This document shows, one piece after another, positions 7,773 through 15,778 of a stretch of DNA of 36,850 bases. The notes below the pieces were generated by a model. The model was not told the DNA's origin and ran no database searches. It saw only the letters and a list, made by a program, of their open reading frames with translations. How positions within the stretch are numbered: position 1 is the first letter of the stretch; each line of letters opens with the position of its first letter. Position numbers and translations under genes: made by a program. The DNA comes from an uncultured Oscillospiraceae bacterium (GTDB taxonomy: Bacteria > Bacillota > Clostridia > Oscillospirales > Ruminococcaceae), in assembly GCA_910589145.1 (NCBI GenBank), contig CAJUSD010000033.1, forward strand, positions 1-36,850. Direction: 5' to 3'.

Positions 7773-9389
7773 TTAGTCTGGGGGGGGGTAATACGTATTT
7801 TCGCTTGACGGTGCAGAAGAGGCAATTTCTGTTTGAAATTCCTCTAAAGGGGCAATCGTCAGGGATAGACGGTAAGAAACCCTATCATTGGAAAAGTCAA
7901 TGGATACCAGTTGGGAACCGCCTTCCCCGTCAGACGCTACCATAGAAATGGTATTGTCACAGATGGCAAGGCTTCCCTTCCGGCCTAGAAATCCCCAGAA
8001 GCTACAGGCTCCGCCGTTTGCTAAATCTATCACCATAACATTGAGGTAATTTAAATCAACCGGTGTTCCAATCAGGGAAATCTGAGCTGGAGGCATAAGA
8101 GAAGGCGCTTCATCCAAATTTTTGTTATAAACAATGGGAAGAACATTTGACAGACGGCTGTTAAGTTCAGGCTCTTCAGAACCAAGGCCTCTCAAAACAT
8201 CCTCGATTGTCTCCTCATCTGCATGAACCCTCTGGTTGGAAACCAGGTATAAAAGTCCGCTGCTTGAGAGATAGCTGGTTTCATAGCTGCCGGACATAGA
8301 AACAGTATTTACAAGCTGTAAAGATGTTTCCTCCCCTGTCTGTGTCTGGTACAGATAAACCGTTATTCCAGGGTTTTCCGCTGACACAAGGCTGGATTCA
8401 TCATAATAGGAAAGCTGGTAAGGGTCAATACAGGCAACCAAATCCCCATAACTTTCCATATATGCCACAGCCGCTGACGATGGAATCAAAGCCTTTGCTG
8501 ACTGCTCCATTGTTTTGGAATTAAGCTGTTGGAGTGTATTATTTTGAACATCCAGCCAATAGGCCCATTCCCCGGTTGCGGATACCGGATCGGAATAGGA
8601 GATGTAGGGCGCTTCCTCTAAAACGTAGGGAGATGCTTCGTTATCGTCTTCTTCCTCAAACGCAGGAGCGCTTTCAGGGATGCCTGCCGTTTCACCAGAG
8701 GCAGTATTTTTTGTTACCATAGATGAATCCTTTTTCATCTCCCCTCTTGGGGCTTGGAGCGGTTGCTGAACCATATCCTGGCTGGAAACCGCTGCTGTGC
8801 TGCTTGATACAGCGGGGGATGTATCATCCACTACGCCTCCGGCAGTATCCGGGTTTACACCCATACTTCCTTTAATGCTGGCTCCTTCGGCTGGTGCTGC
8901 GGAATCGGCAGAAGACTCTGGGGCATTTCCCACTGAGGCAACAGATGGAAAATTCCTTTGTTCCCGGCTTAGTTCACTTTCATTGGAAGCATTGGTTAAA
9001 TACTGGAGGGCGGTTATAATTTCCTGATAATCGCTGATCCCGCCTTCATTTGACGCTGCCATGGCCATAGATGAGGACATTCCTGCCTGCTGTGCCATAG
9101 AAAAGTTATTGCCTGCTCCAAGGCCCGGCATAATCCGTGCTAATCCCACTACCAGCAGCAATGCCGCTGCACAGGTAGTGATTACATATACTGACCTTCG
9201 GCGGGGAGCTGGATCGGTATCTATCCTTACAAATGAAGGCTGGTCCTGAAGCTTTGCCAGCAGATTGGAGGAGCGGAGGGATTCCGGCAGTTGTATTTCA
9301 TCCTGTTGGGAAAGCTGCTGCAATTTTTGTTTCACTTCATCTTCCTGCATTGCAGTCAGTTTGACAGGTTTCCGTTTCATCATCATCAC
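7773..9389 (-). CDS. Membrane-anchored anti-sigma-like protein with C-terminal beta-propeller-like domain
   Basis: A protein of about 538 residues directly downstream of an ECF sigma gene (9-base gap), so it is probably its regulator. Residues 1-65 are charged and cytoplasmic in style, one membrane helix lies at about 67-88 (VITTCAAALLLVVGLARIM), and residues 90-250 are a low-complexity Ser/Ala/Gly-rich extracytoplasmic linker. The region from about 265 to the end (Y-rich strands such as EWAYWLDVQNNTLQQL, GITVYLYQTQTGEE) resembles bacterial secreted beta-propeller domains. No HxxxCxxC zinc anti-sigma motif is present. GTG at 9389 and three ATG codons follow in a row; AAAGGAG before them best suits one of the later ATGs. 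The gene ends in a C9 run. Confidence 0.7.
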   Translation of the reverse strand: MMMMKRKPVKLTAMQEDEVKQKLQQLSQQDEIQLPESLRSSNLLAKLQDQPSFVRIDTDPAPRRRSVYVITTCAAALLLVVGLARIMPGLGAGNNFSMAQQAGMSSSMAMAASNEGGISDYQEIITALQYLTNASNESELSREQRNFPSVASVGNAPESSADSAAPAEGASIKGSMGVNPDTAGGVVDDTSPAVSSSTAAVSSQDMVQQPLQAPRGEMKKDSSMVTKNTASGETAGIPESAPAFEEEDDNEASPYVLEEAPYISYSDPVSATGEWAYWLDVQNNTLQQLNSKTMEQSAKALIPSSAAVAYMESYGDLVACIDPYQLSYYDESSLVSAENPGITVYLYQTQTGEETSLQLVNTVSMSGSYETSYLSSSGLLYLVSNQRVHADEETIEDVLRGLGSEEPELNSRLSNVLPIVYNKNLDEAPSLMPPAQISLIGTPVDLNYLNVMVIDLANGGACSFWGFLGRKGSLAICDNTISMVASDGEGGSQLVSIDFSNDRVSYRLSLTIAPLEEFQTEIASSAPSSENTYYPPPD

Positions 9390-9398
9390 TCCTTTCTC

Positions 9399-9962
9399 CT
9401 ACTGCAAAGCTGCACGTAATTTTGCAAGGGACCGATGGAGCTTAGAGCTGATTGTTCCTTGCGGACTTCCCAGCATCTGAGCCACCTCTTTTGTAGTATA
9501 TCCATATATCGCTGACAGCACCACTATTTGGCGCTCCTGCGGGTTCAATGTTTTGAGCGCCTCCATTGCGGCGCTGTGTTCCGTCATGTCAAGGGAGGGG
9601 TCCTCCCCCAGCCCAATCTCTTCGGACAGTTCCAATGTATCCCTTTGCTCTGTATACTCCTTTATCTTCCTTTTAATCTTGATGCTCAAAATTTTCATAA
9701 TCCAAGGCTTAAAGGAATTTTCATCCCGCAGGGTATGAAGTCCCCGAAACGCATCCATAAATGTTTCAGACACCACATCCTCTGCATCATAATGATTTCC
9801 GAGGGAATACATGGCGTATTTATACATATATAAAGAAAGTGCGTCGTAGAGCTGGGCGAAACTTCTTTGGTCACCCTGTTTTGCGCTTTTTACTAATTCG
9901 ATATCGATATCCAACGTTTCTGTCCACCACCATTCTGGATGTTGGCTGCTTAACCGGTTCAC
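9399..9962 (-). CDS. ECF-type RNA polymerase sigma factor
   Basis: A sigma-70 family factor of the extracytoplasmic-function group, which directs RNA polymerase to a small regulon. Region 2 is seen at about residues 22-95 (LVKSAKQGDQRSFAQLYDAL, then DAEDVVSETFMDAFRGL and SFKPWIMKILSIKIKR). Region 4 is at about 133-185 (LNPQERQIVVLSAIYGYTTKEVAQMLGSPQGTISSKLHRSL), quoted here only to name the helix-turn-helix QMLGSPQGTISSKLHR. The outer start is GTG at 9962 with no good ribosome site; TTG at 9914 (LDIDIELVKSAK) has GGTGG upstream and gives a more usual length of about 171. The downstream partner is the anti-sigma-like gene. The signal sensed is unknown. Confidence 0.9.
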   Translation of the reverse strand: MNRLSSQHPEWWWTETLDIDIELVKSAKQGDQRSFAQLYDALSLYMYKYAMYSLGNHYDAEDVVSETFMDAFRGLHTLRDENSFKPWIMKILSIKIKRKIKEYTEQRDTLELSEEIGLGEDPSLDMTEHSAAMEALKTLNPQERQIVVLSAIYGYTTKEVAQMLGSPQGTISSKLHRSLAKLRAALQ

Positions 9963-10266
9963 TTAATAAGTAGCTTGTGAGACTCGTTTTGTTGCAGGCC
10001 GCATTATAATTTTTTTCAATTTTGTTTTGGTTTTCTTTGGAATTTGATTTGCTTCCATTCTTCTTGCTGGGCTTTTACTGAATATTATCATACCATGTTG
10101 GTTCGTGTTTGAAAATAGGTGAAGAAAAATATTTAATGTAAATTTGATAAAATAAAGCGGCAGATAGGATAGTGAATTTGTTGCACCGTGGGAAAGGTTC
10201 TTGTGTTATGCGGGGTGGGCAGGGCGGCGTTTTTCCGTAAAATAAAGGATTTATGGGAGAAAAAGT

Positions 10267-10306
10267 AGTGGCAGTCTCAAAAGGTGTACTTTTTGAGACT
10301 GCCACT
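10267..10306. repeat. 16-bp perfect inverted repeat between divergent genes
   Basis: AGTGGCAGTCTCAAAA (10267-10282) is the exact reverse complement of 10291-10306, with an 8-base loop, A5 before and T5 after. It looks like a bidirectional terminator, yet no gene ends here: the sigma gene reads away to the left and the LRR gene to the right. Confidence 0.75.
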
Positions 10307-10397
10307 TTTTCTATACTACCACATTAAAAATTGAATTGCAATGCTGTTTTTTAAAAATTTCCATCCTTTAAAATCTCAATTTGAGATATTTTTACAT

Positions 10398-10425
10398 AGT
10401 CTCAAAAAGTACACTTTTGGAGAAC
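10398..10425. repeat. Second, imperfect copy of the GTCTCAAAAAGTACACTTTT palindrome
   Basis: This site repeats the core of the 10267-10306 palindrome (AGTCTCAAAA...TACACTTTT) and is itself an imperfect palindrome (TCTCAAAAAGT against ACTTTTGGAGA, one mismatch). It ends about 38 bases before the LRR start codon. The 120 bases between the two copies hold only AT-rich text. An operator pair or remnant of a small mobile element are both possible. Confidence 0.45.
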
Positions 10426-10461
10426 AAAGTATCAAAAAAACGACAATATGAGGTGGACAAA

Positions 10462-12456
10462 ATGCGAAAATCCAGGAAAATTTTGGGGATTATGTTGGCA
10501 GTAGCGGTTTTAGCAAGTTCAATGGCTGTTCCAGCGATGGCAGAGGAAAATTCCGACGATTCGGAGGGGGAACAAAACATTATAGAAGAACAGATTTCAG
10601 TTGATGATTCCAATGACAGAACGGCTAGCAAAAGCGAAAAATCAGAAAATGTAGATGAATCCGACCATTTTCAGACAGAATCAGAAGGAAATAGTGGAAT
10701 TGCACCATATGGAGCTGTTGATTTTTTGGAACTGGATATTTATGGAACAACCGCAGAATATACTATTGGAAAAATTAATTCTCGTTATGGTATACCTTTC
10801 CATGATGGAAATACTGGGCTTGCAAATATCACAATTGGCGATTTTGATACTTCTGTAACCAATATTGTAGTTCCTGAAACTATAACAGGAATAAAGGAAA
10901 ATAAAGTTGTATACCTTGCACATAGAGCTTTTCAGAATTGTTCAAATTTAGTTTCTGTTACACTTCCTAATACAATTAAAGAAATTGGGGTGGATGTTTT
11001 CTCCGGCTGTATTTCTTTGAAAAAAGTTTCCCTTCCAAACTCTATGCCGGGGCCATGGCTTTTCAGTGGAATTGGACATTCTGCTTTCACAAGCTGCAGC
11101 TCTTTAGAAACTATTTCAATACCTGACGGCATAGAATCAATACGCTATGCGACATTTCTCGATTGTATATCTTTAAACAATATTAGAATTCCTGAAAGTG
11201 TAACAGAAATAGAGCATGATGCCTTTTCTGGATGTAAATCACTAACTGACATCTATTTTTCCGGCACAAAAGACCAATGGAACAGCATAGAGATTGACGA
11301 GGAAGGAAATCAGGTTATTAAATCCGCAACCATCCATTGTAAAGACGGAGATATCAATACATCTTCTGTAGCATCATTTGCCGTAACCAATGGAAATATC
11401 TACCTTGATAAGGATTCCGGTTATATTGTAGAGTGTGAAGTATCCGCTACAAAAGCTGTAATCCCCAGCAAAATAAATGGTGTTTCAGTTGTAGGCATTA
11501 AAGAATTTGCTTTTTATGAATGTGCTTCTTTAACCAGCGTTACGCTTCCAGCAGGAATGACAACAATAGAACGGGCAGCCTTTGGTGATTGTATCGCATT
11601 AGAAAGTATTACAATCCCTTCCAGTATTACTCAAATAGGTGAATATGCCTTTTATGGCTGTTCTGCTTTAAAAGATATATATTATTCTGGAACAGAAGAA
11701 CAGTGGAACAGCATAACGATTGAATGGGACGGCCAAGCCAATGAAGCCCTTAAAACAGCAACGATCCACTATAATGGTTCTTCCAGTTCGTCTAGTTCCT
11801 CTAGCTCGTCCACTCCATCCAGTTCCTCCCGCCCCCTCAGACCCTCCACCACAACGAGCAGCGATGACGACGATGACGAAGAAACCCCATCCACAAGGGA
11901 ACCCCAAAACCCTGTTTACGGCGACGGCACAACCAGCTCCCAGCGTGCAATAGAAGTAACCGCTTCCGCCCTTACCAAAGTAATCAAGCAGGCTAAAGAC
12001 GGGCAAACCGCAAAGCTATATATTGCCGACAGCGCAAAGCTCAGTAAAAGCATCATCGGCAGGATTACCGCGCCTGTTACCTTCAAGGCGGCAAACTACT
12101 CTGTAACCTTTGACCCTGCAAAGCTGACCGAAAAGGTTGATATCCAGCTTGGGGTTAAACCTTCCGCCCCAGCCGCACAAAATACATTTGAAACGTATTT
12201 TAATGAACCTGTTGCGGCTATTTCCTGCTCGCAAAAGGGAACCTTCGGGGGGACTGTTTACATTGACATAAATCCTAACAAACTGGCGAGTATCAACACC
12301 GGAAAGCCTATGTATGTTTATTCCTGGAACCAAGCGGCAAACTCTTATAAGAAAGTTGGCTATGCAGTCCTCCTGAAAAATGGCTGGATCAGATGTTATA
12401 CCGACCGCGGCTATGATCTGGTTATCTCCAATGCTGATTCCTTCACGGTTAAATAA
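10462..12456 (+). CDS. Exported BspA-type leucine-rich-repeat protein
   Basis: A 664-residue secreted or surface protein. The signal peptide is MRKSRKILGIMLAVAVLASSMAVPAMAEE, with cleavage expected after AMA. An acidic Ser/Glu-rich stretch follows (about 30-75), then LRR_5-type repeats (for example LVSVTLPNTIKEIGVDVFSG, LETISIPDGIESIRYATFLD), broken into two blocks that each close with a similar unit: YFSGTKDQWNSIEI and YYSGTEEQWNSITI. A Ser-rich linker and a DDDDDEE patch lead to a C-terminal domain of about 180 residues (ending ...GYDLVISNADSFTVK) of unknown role. No LPxTG or SLH motif is seen, so anchoring is unknown. The frame is open to 10381, but ATG at 10462 behind GAGGTGG gives the signal peptide. 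Such proteins bind host or matrix; that is inference. Confidence 0.88.
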   Translation: MRKSRKILGIMLAVAVLASSMAVPAMAEENSDDSEGEQNIIEEQISVDDSNDRTASKSEKSENVDESDHFQTESEGNSGIAPYGAVDFLELDIYGTTAEYTIGKINSRYGIPFHDGNTGLANITIGDFDTSVTNIVVPETITGIKENKVVYLAHRAFQNCSNLVSVTLPNTIKEIGVDVFSGCISLKKVSLPNSMPGPWLFSGIGHSAFTSCSSLETISIPDGIESIRYATFLDCISLNNIRIPESVTEIEHDAFSGCKSLTDIYFSGTKDQWNSIEIDEEGNQVIKSATIHCKDGDINTSSVASFAVTNGNIYLDKDSGYIVECEVSATKAVIPSKINGVSVVGIKEFAFYECASLTSVTLPAGMTTIERAAFGDCIALESITIPSSITQIGEYAFYGCSALKDIYYSGTEEQWNSITIEWDGQANEALKTATIHYNGSSSSSSSSSSSTPSSSSRPLRPSTTTSSDDDDDEETPSTREPQNPVYGDGTTSSQRAIEVTASALTKVIKQAKDGQTAKLYIADSAKLSKSIIGRITAPVTFKAANYSVTFDPAKLTEKVDIQLGVKPSAPAAQNTFETYFNEPVAAISCSQKGTFGGTVYIDINPNKLASINTGKPMYVYSWNQAANSYKKVGYAVLLKNGWIRCYTDRGYDLVISNADSFTVK

Positions 12457-12475
12457 AAATAACAGAACTGTTTCA

Positions 12476-12516
12476 AACAGCAGGAAGCCCCTTTTATAAG
12501 GCTTCCTGCTGTTTCT
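12476..12516 (+). terminator. Terminator after the LRR gene
   Basis: AACAGCAGGAAGCC (12476-12489) pairs perfectly with GGCTTCCTGCTGTT (12500-12513). The following T-tract is short. Confidence 0.75.
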
Positions 12517-12629
12517 GGTTTGCGGGCTGCTTATTCCAAAACCGAAAATTCCCTATAGAAATTTATGGGTTAGTATGTTATATTGTATATATTTCCAGGG
12601 AAAGAGAAAAAATGGAAGGCATGGTTTAA

Positions 12630-13118
12630 ATGGAGGATATAATTACGTTTGAAATTGTCAAAACTCCGGCGCAAAAAGAGGAATTCAAGGAAATGCTCCG
12701 TCAGGTCGCCAACGAATTAATCGCGCGGAACATGCCCCTGTGGGGAGAGGAAGACTTGGCGGATGAGGCTTTATTTTCAGACGGCCAGGCATATATTTGC
12801 AGAGTGGAGGGCAAAGCTGCCGGGACTTTTATCCTTTGTGATTCAGACGCTTTGTTCTGGCCGCATATTACAGACGGCAAATCCCTGTTTGTCCATAAGG
12901 TTTCTGTGGGAAAAGGGTTCAACGGTATGGGTATCTCTCACAAAATGCTGGAATTTGCCAAACAGGAAGCGCTCCGGCGGCATAAAGAATATATGCGCCT
13001 GGACTGCCGCAGCGAGCGGGTCAAGCTCAGGGCAGTTTATGAAAGTTTTGGCTTTGCCTTTGTAGGGCTTACTTATTTAATTGATAAAACCTGCGCCAAA
13101 TATGAGATAAGGTTATAA
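12630..13118 (+). CDS. GNAT family N-acetyltransferase
   Basis: A 162-residue acyl-CoA-dependent acetyltransferase. The acetyl-CoA loop (motif A) is FVHKVSVGKGFNGMGISHKM, near residues 90-109, with the GFNGMG version of the Q/RxxGxG/A pattern, followed by the helix LEFAKQEALRRH. The C-terminal motif B is YESFGFAFVG near residue 138. The substrate cannot be read. The ATG at 12630 is preceded by GGAAGG at 12613-12618, a somewhat long spacing. It lies between two terminator-or-promoter-bounded units and seems transcribed alone; no obvious partner. Confidence 0.88.
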   Translation: MEDIITFEIVKTPAQKEEFKEMLRQVANELIARNMPLWGEEDLADEALFSDGQAYICRVEGKAAGTFILCDSDALFWPHITDGKSLFVHKVSVGKGFNGMGISHKMLEFAKQEALRRHKEYMRLDCRSERVKLRAVYESFGFAFVGLTYLIDKTCAKYEIRL

Positions 13119-13155
13119 AATTTTCTCAGGTTTTTGTTATCTTTATTATATAAAA

Positions 13156-13184
13156 TTGCTATTATATACATTCTATGGTATAAT
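13156..13184 (+). promoter_or_regulatory. Promoter of the rhamnulokinase gene
   Basis: TTGCTA (13156-13161) and TATAAT (13179-13184) are 17 bases apart, about 55 bases before the start codon. Confidence 0.65.
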
Positions 13185-13239
13185 TATATTAATTCTGTGC
13201 GCTGTATGGCGCAACATTACAAAAACGGAGGAATCGCAA

Positions 13240-14706
13240 ATGAAGCAGCGTGTATTGGCTTTTGATTTCGGCGCATCCAGCGGGCGGGCGATTATAGGTG
13301 AATTTGACGGCGTGAAAATCGAACTGACAGAGGTTCACCGTTTTTCCAACGATCCGGTATTAGTCAACGGAACCCTGTATTGGGACGTTCTGCGGCTGTT
13401 CCATGAAATCAAGCAGGGCATTGTCAAGGCAAACCTTGCAGGGGGTTTTGAGAGCATAGGAATAGATACCTGGGGAGTAGACTTTGGGCTTCTTGACCGT
13501 GAAGGCCGCCTTTTAGAAAACCCTGTCAATTATCGGGACAGCAGAACAGACGGCATGGTAGAAAAGCTGGCGGAAATGATTCCGCTGGATGAATTATATG
13601 GTATGACGGGAATTCAGATCATGCAGATTAACACTCTGTTCCAGCTGTTCAGCCTGGCTCGGAACCGGAAAGACTTATTAGAGCGTACAGACCGAATGCT
13701 GTTCATACCAGACCTGTTCAATTACTTCCTGACAGGGGTAAAGGCAACTGAATATACAATAGCATCCACCTCCCAGCTATTAGGGGCAGACCGCAGCTGG
13801 TGCAATGAATTGTTCAAAAAGCTTTCTATCCCTACAAATATGCTGACTGAAATTGTAAAGCCTGGCACACAGTTAGGGCAGTTAAGCGATGCTATCGTCT
13901 CAGAACTTGGCGTTCCTGCTGCAAAGGTAATTGCTTCTGCTTCCCACGATACTGCATCGGCGGTGGTATCTGTGCCATCGCTGGAGGATGATTTTGTATT
14001 TATCAGCTGTGGAACATGGTCTTTGATGGGCACAGAATTGAAACAGCCTATTATGGATCAAAAATCCAAAGAATTTAATATCACAAACGAAGGCGGTTAT
14101 GATTACACAACCCGTTATCTTAAAAATATCATGGGCCTATGGCTGATTCAGGAAACACGCCGCCAGCTTGGACGGATGGGACAGGAATATTCCTATGCCC
14201 AATTGGAGCAGGAAGCGCTGAAAGTGAAATCCTTCCAGAGCTTTATAGACCCCGATGCACCAGAATTCCTGAAACCGGGTCATATCATAGATAATATCAA
14301 GGCATTTTGCAGCAAGTCCGGCCAGCGCGTTCCTGAAACCGTGGGGGAAATTATGCGCTGCATTTATGAAAGCCTTGCTATGAAATACCGTTATGTTTTT
14401 GAATTTTTAAAGGAAAGCGCCGGGAAAGATTATGCCCAGATTAATGTTGTGGGCGGTGGGACAAAAGATGGGTTCCTTTGCCAGCTTTGCGCTAACGCCT
14501 GTAATACTAAGGTAGTTGCAGGGCCTATTGAAGCAACTGCGATGGGAAATATTGCCGTTCAGCTCATGTCTTTAGGATATGTGGAAAATCTGAAAGCAGC
14601 CCGTAAAGTGATTATTCAGTCATTCCCTGTGAAGGAATTTACCCCTTCTGGGGATATCACTGAATGGGATAAAGCTTACCTGGATTTTAAAAAGTACCTT
14701 CTGTAA
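13240..14706 (+). CDS. rhaB: Rhamnulokinase
   Basis: A 488-residue FGGY-family kinase that phosphorylates L-rhamnulose to rhamnulose-1-phosphate with ATP. The ATP phosphate-1 loop is AFDFGASSGRAIIG at residues 6-19; the sugar site includes GIDTWGVDFGLLD (about 74-86) and NYRDSRTDGM (about 98); SHDTASAV and SCGTWSLMG lie in the C-terminal lobe, and NVVGGGTKDGFLCQL marks the adenine site. Length is as expected for RhaB. The frame is open back to 13156 but that section covers the promoter; ATG at 13240 follows CGGAGGAA. Isomerase (rhaA) and aldolase (rhaD) are not in the window, so they must be elsewhere. Rhamnose could come from rhamnogalacturonan, which fits the GH28 locus. Confidence 0.93.
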   Translation: MKQRVLAFDFGASSGRAIIGEFDGVKIELTEVHRFSNDPVLVNGTLYWDVLRLFHEIKQGIVKANLAGGFESIGIDTWGVDFGLLDREGRLLENPVNYRDSRTDGMVEKLAEMIPLDELYGMTGIQIMQINTLFQLFSLARNRKDLLERTDRMLFIPDLFNYFLTGVKATEYTIASTSQLLGADRSWCNELFKKLSIPTNMLTEIVKPGTQLGQLSDAIVSELGVPAAKVIASASHDTASAVVSVPSLEDDFVFISCGTWSLMGTELKQPIMDQKSKEFNITNEGGYDYTTRYLKNIMGLWLIQETRRQLGRMGQEYSYAQLEQEALKVKSFQSFIDPDAPEFLKPGHIIDNIKAFCSKSGQRVPETVGEIMRCIYESLAMKYRYVFEFLKESAGKDYAQINVVGGGTKDGFLCQLCANACNTKVVAGPIEATAMGNIAVQLMSLGYVENLKAARKVIIQSFPVKEFTPSGDITEWDKAYLDFKKYLL

Positions 14707-14728
14707 ACATTCAGACAATCGTACATTT

Positions 14729-14760
14729 AAAACCGGCTGTCAGTTGGCAGCCGGTTTTTA
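14729..14760 (+). terminator. Hairpin terminator between rhaB and the PfkB-type kinase
   Basis: AAAACCGGCTG (14729-14739) pairs with CAGCCGGTTTT (14748-14758), ending in a T run. The next gene in the same direction starts 30 bases later, so either partial read-through or a separate promoter is needed. Confidence 0.8.
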
Positions 14761-14789
14761 ACGGAATCAGTAAAAAAGGAGCTTTTAAA

Positions 14790-15728
14790 ATGATAGCAAC
14801 CCTAACATTGAACCCATCTGTTGACTATATCATGAAATGTACAAAAATAATCCCTGGGGAAACCAACCGGACAGACGGCGAACAAATTTATCCGGGAGGG
14901 AAAGGAATTAATGTCTCTATTATGCTGAAACGTCTTGGAATAGACAGCAAATGTATGGCGGTCAAAGCTGGGGCGACTGGAGAACTTTTAAAGAACCTGC
15001 TTTATCAACAAGGGCTGATTCCCACTCTGATTTCCTTAAAAGGCAGTGGATTTACCCGAATTAACATAAAACTTCAGGAAAACGGAATTACCGAATTAAA
15101 TGCAAAAGGCCCTTCCCTAACTCCTGCTGTTATGGAATCAATTTCCCAGGAGTTGGAATATTTACAGAAAGGCGACCTGCTTGTTATCGCTGGCAGGTTT
15201 CCGGAAGATGGAACCTCGAAGGAAATTTTTGCCTTTCTCAAAGGGCTAAAAAAGAAAGGTGTAAAGCTGGCAGTGGACAGCTCCGGCCCTGCACTGCGTA
15301 AGCTGATGGAAATTGGCCCATTTCTGGCAAAGCCAAACCTCAAAGAGTTCAAGGAATTAACAGGAATTTCCAATACAGACCAAATAAGTATTTCCCATGC
15401 TGTCCGTCAATTTTGGCAGCACGGGAACAGCCAATCCTTTGGAGCAGAACACATTCTGCTTTCTATGGGCGGGGATGGGGCAATTCTCTTTTGGGACAAG
15501 GAAAATATCTTTTTTGCAGAGGCTTCTTCTGACAGGGAAACTGTCAATACCGTTGGAGCGGGAGATTGTATGCTGGCAGGTTGTCTGGCGGCTTTCCTGA
15601 AGGACGGGAAGCCGGAAGAAATCCTTCGTCTGGCTGTGGCCTGCGGAAGTGCTGCCGCTTTTTCTGAATGGATTCCAGAAAAACCTCTTCCTTTAGACAA
15701 TGTTATTTCAGAGCAGCTGCAAATTTAA
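14790..15728 (+). CDS. PfkB-family sugar-phosphate kinase (1-phosphofructokinase/tagatose-6-phosphate kinase type)
   Basis: A 312-residue ribokinase-superfamily enzyme that adds a phosphate to a phosphorylated hexose, giving a bisphosphate. The N-terminus MIATLTLNPSVDYIM and PGGKGINVSIMLKRLG (about residues 31-47) are the signature of the FruK/LacC branch. The ATP/anion-hole block is NTVGAGDCMLAGCLAAF near residue 250, with the GAGD catalytic Asp. FruK (fructose-1-phosphate) and LacC (tagatose-6-phosphate) cannot be told apart with certainty; no fructose PTS gene is adjacent. ATG follows AAAGGAGC. Its terminator is at 15735-15776. Placement after rhaB suggests sugar catabolism, although rhamnulose-1-phosphate itself is not its expected substrate. 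Confidence 0.88.
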   Translation: MIATLTLNPSVDYIMKCTKIIPGETNRTDGEQIYPGGKGINVSIMLKRLGIDSKCMAVKAGATGELLKNLLYQQGLIPTLISLKGSGFTRINIKLQENGITELNAKGPSLTPAVMESISQELEYLQKGDLLVIAGRFPEDGTSKEIFAFLKGLKKKGVKLAVDSSGPALRKLMEIGPFLAKPNLKEFKELTGISNTDQISISHAVRQFWQHGNSQSFGAEHILLSMGGDGAILFWDKENIFFAEASSDRETVNTVGAGDCMLAGCLAAFLKDGKPEEILRLAVACGSAAAFSEWIPEKPLPLDNVISEQLQI

Positions 15729-15734
15729 CAAACA

Positions 15735-15776
15735 AGACTGCCCAGAGGTTCTTCCCTCTAAGCAGTCTCGTTTTTT
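15735..15776 (+). terminator. Terminator after the PfkB-type kinase
   Basis: AGACTGC (15735-15741) pairs with GCAGTCT (15762-15768), with an inner AGAGG/CCTCT pair, followed by T6 at 15771-15776. Confidence 0.85.
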
Positions 15777-15778
15777 GC

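Noticed and set aside
10075..10305. 76-codon minus-strand frame between the sigma and LRR genes
   Set aside because: Begins inside the 16-bp inverted repeat and has no recognisable domain; likely chance.
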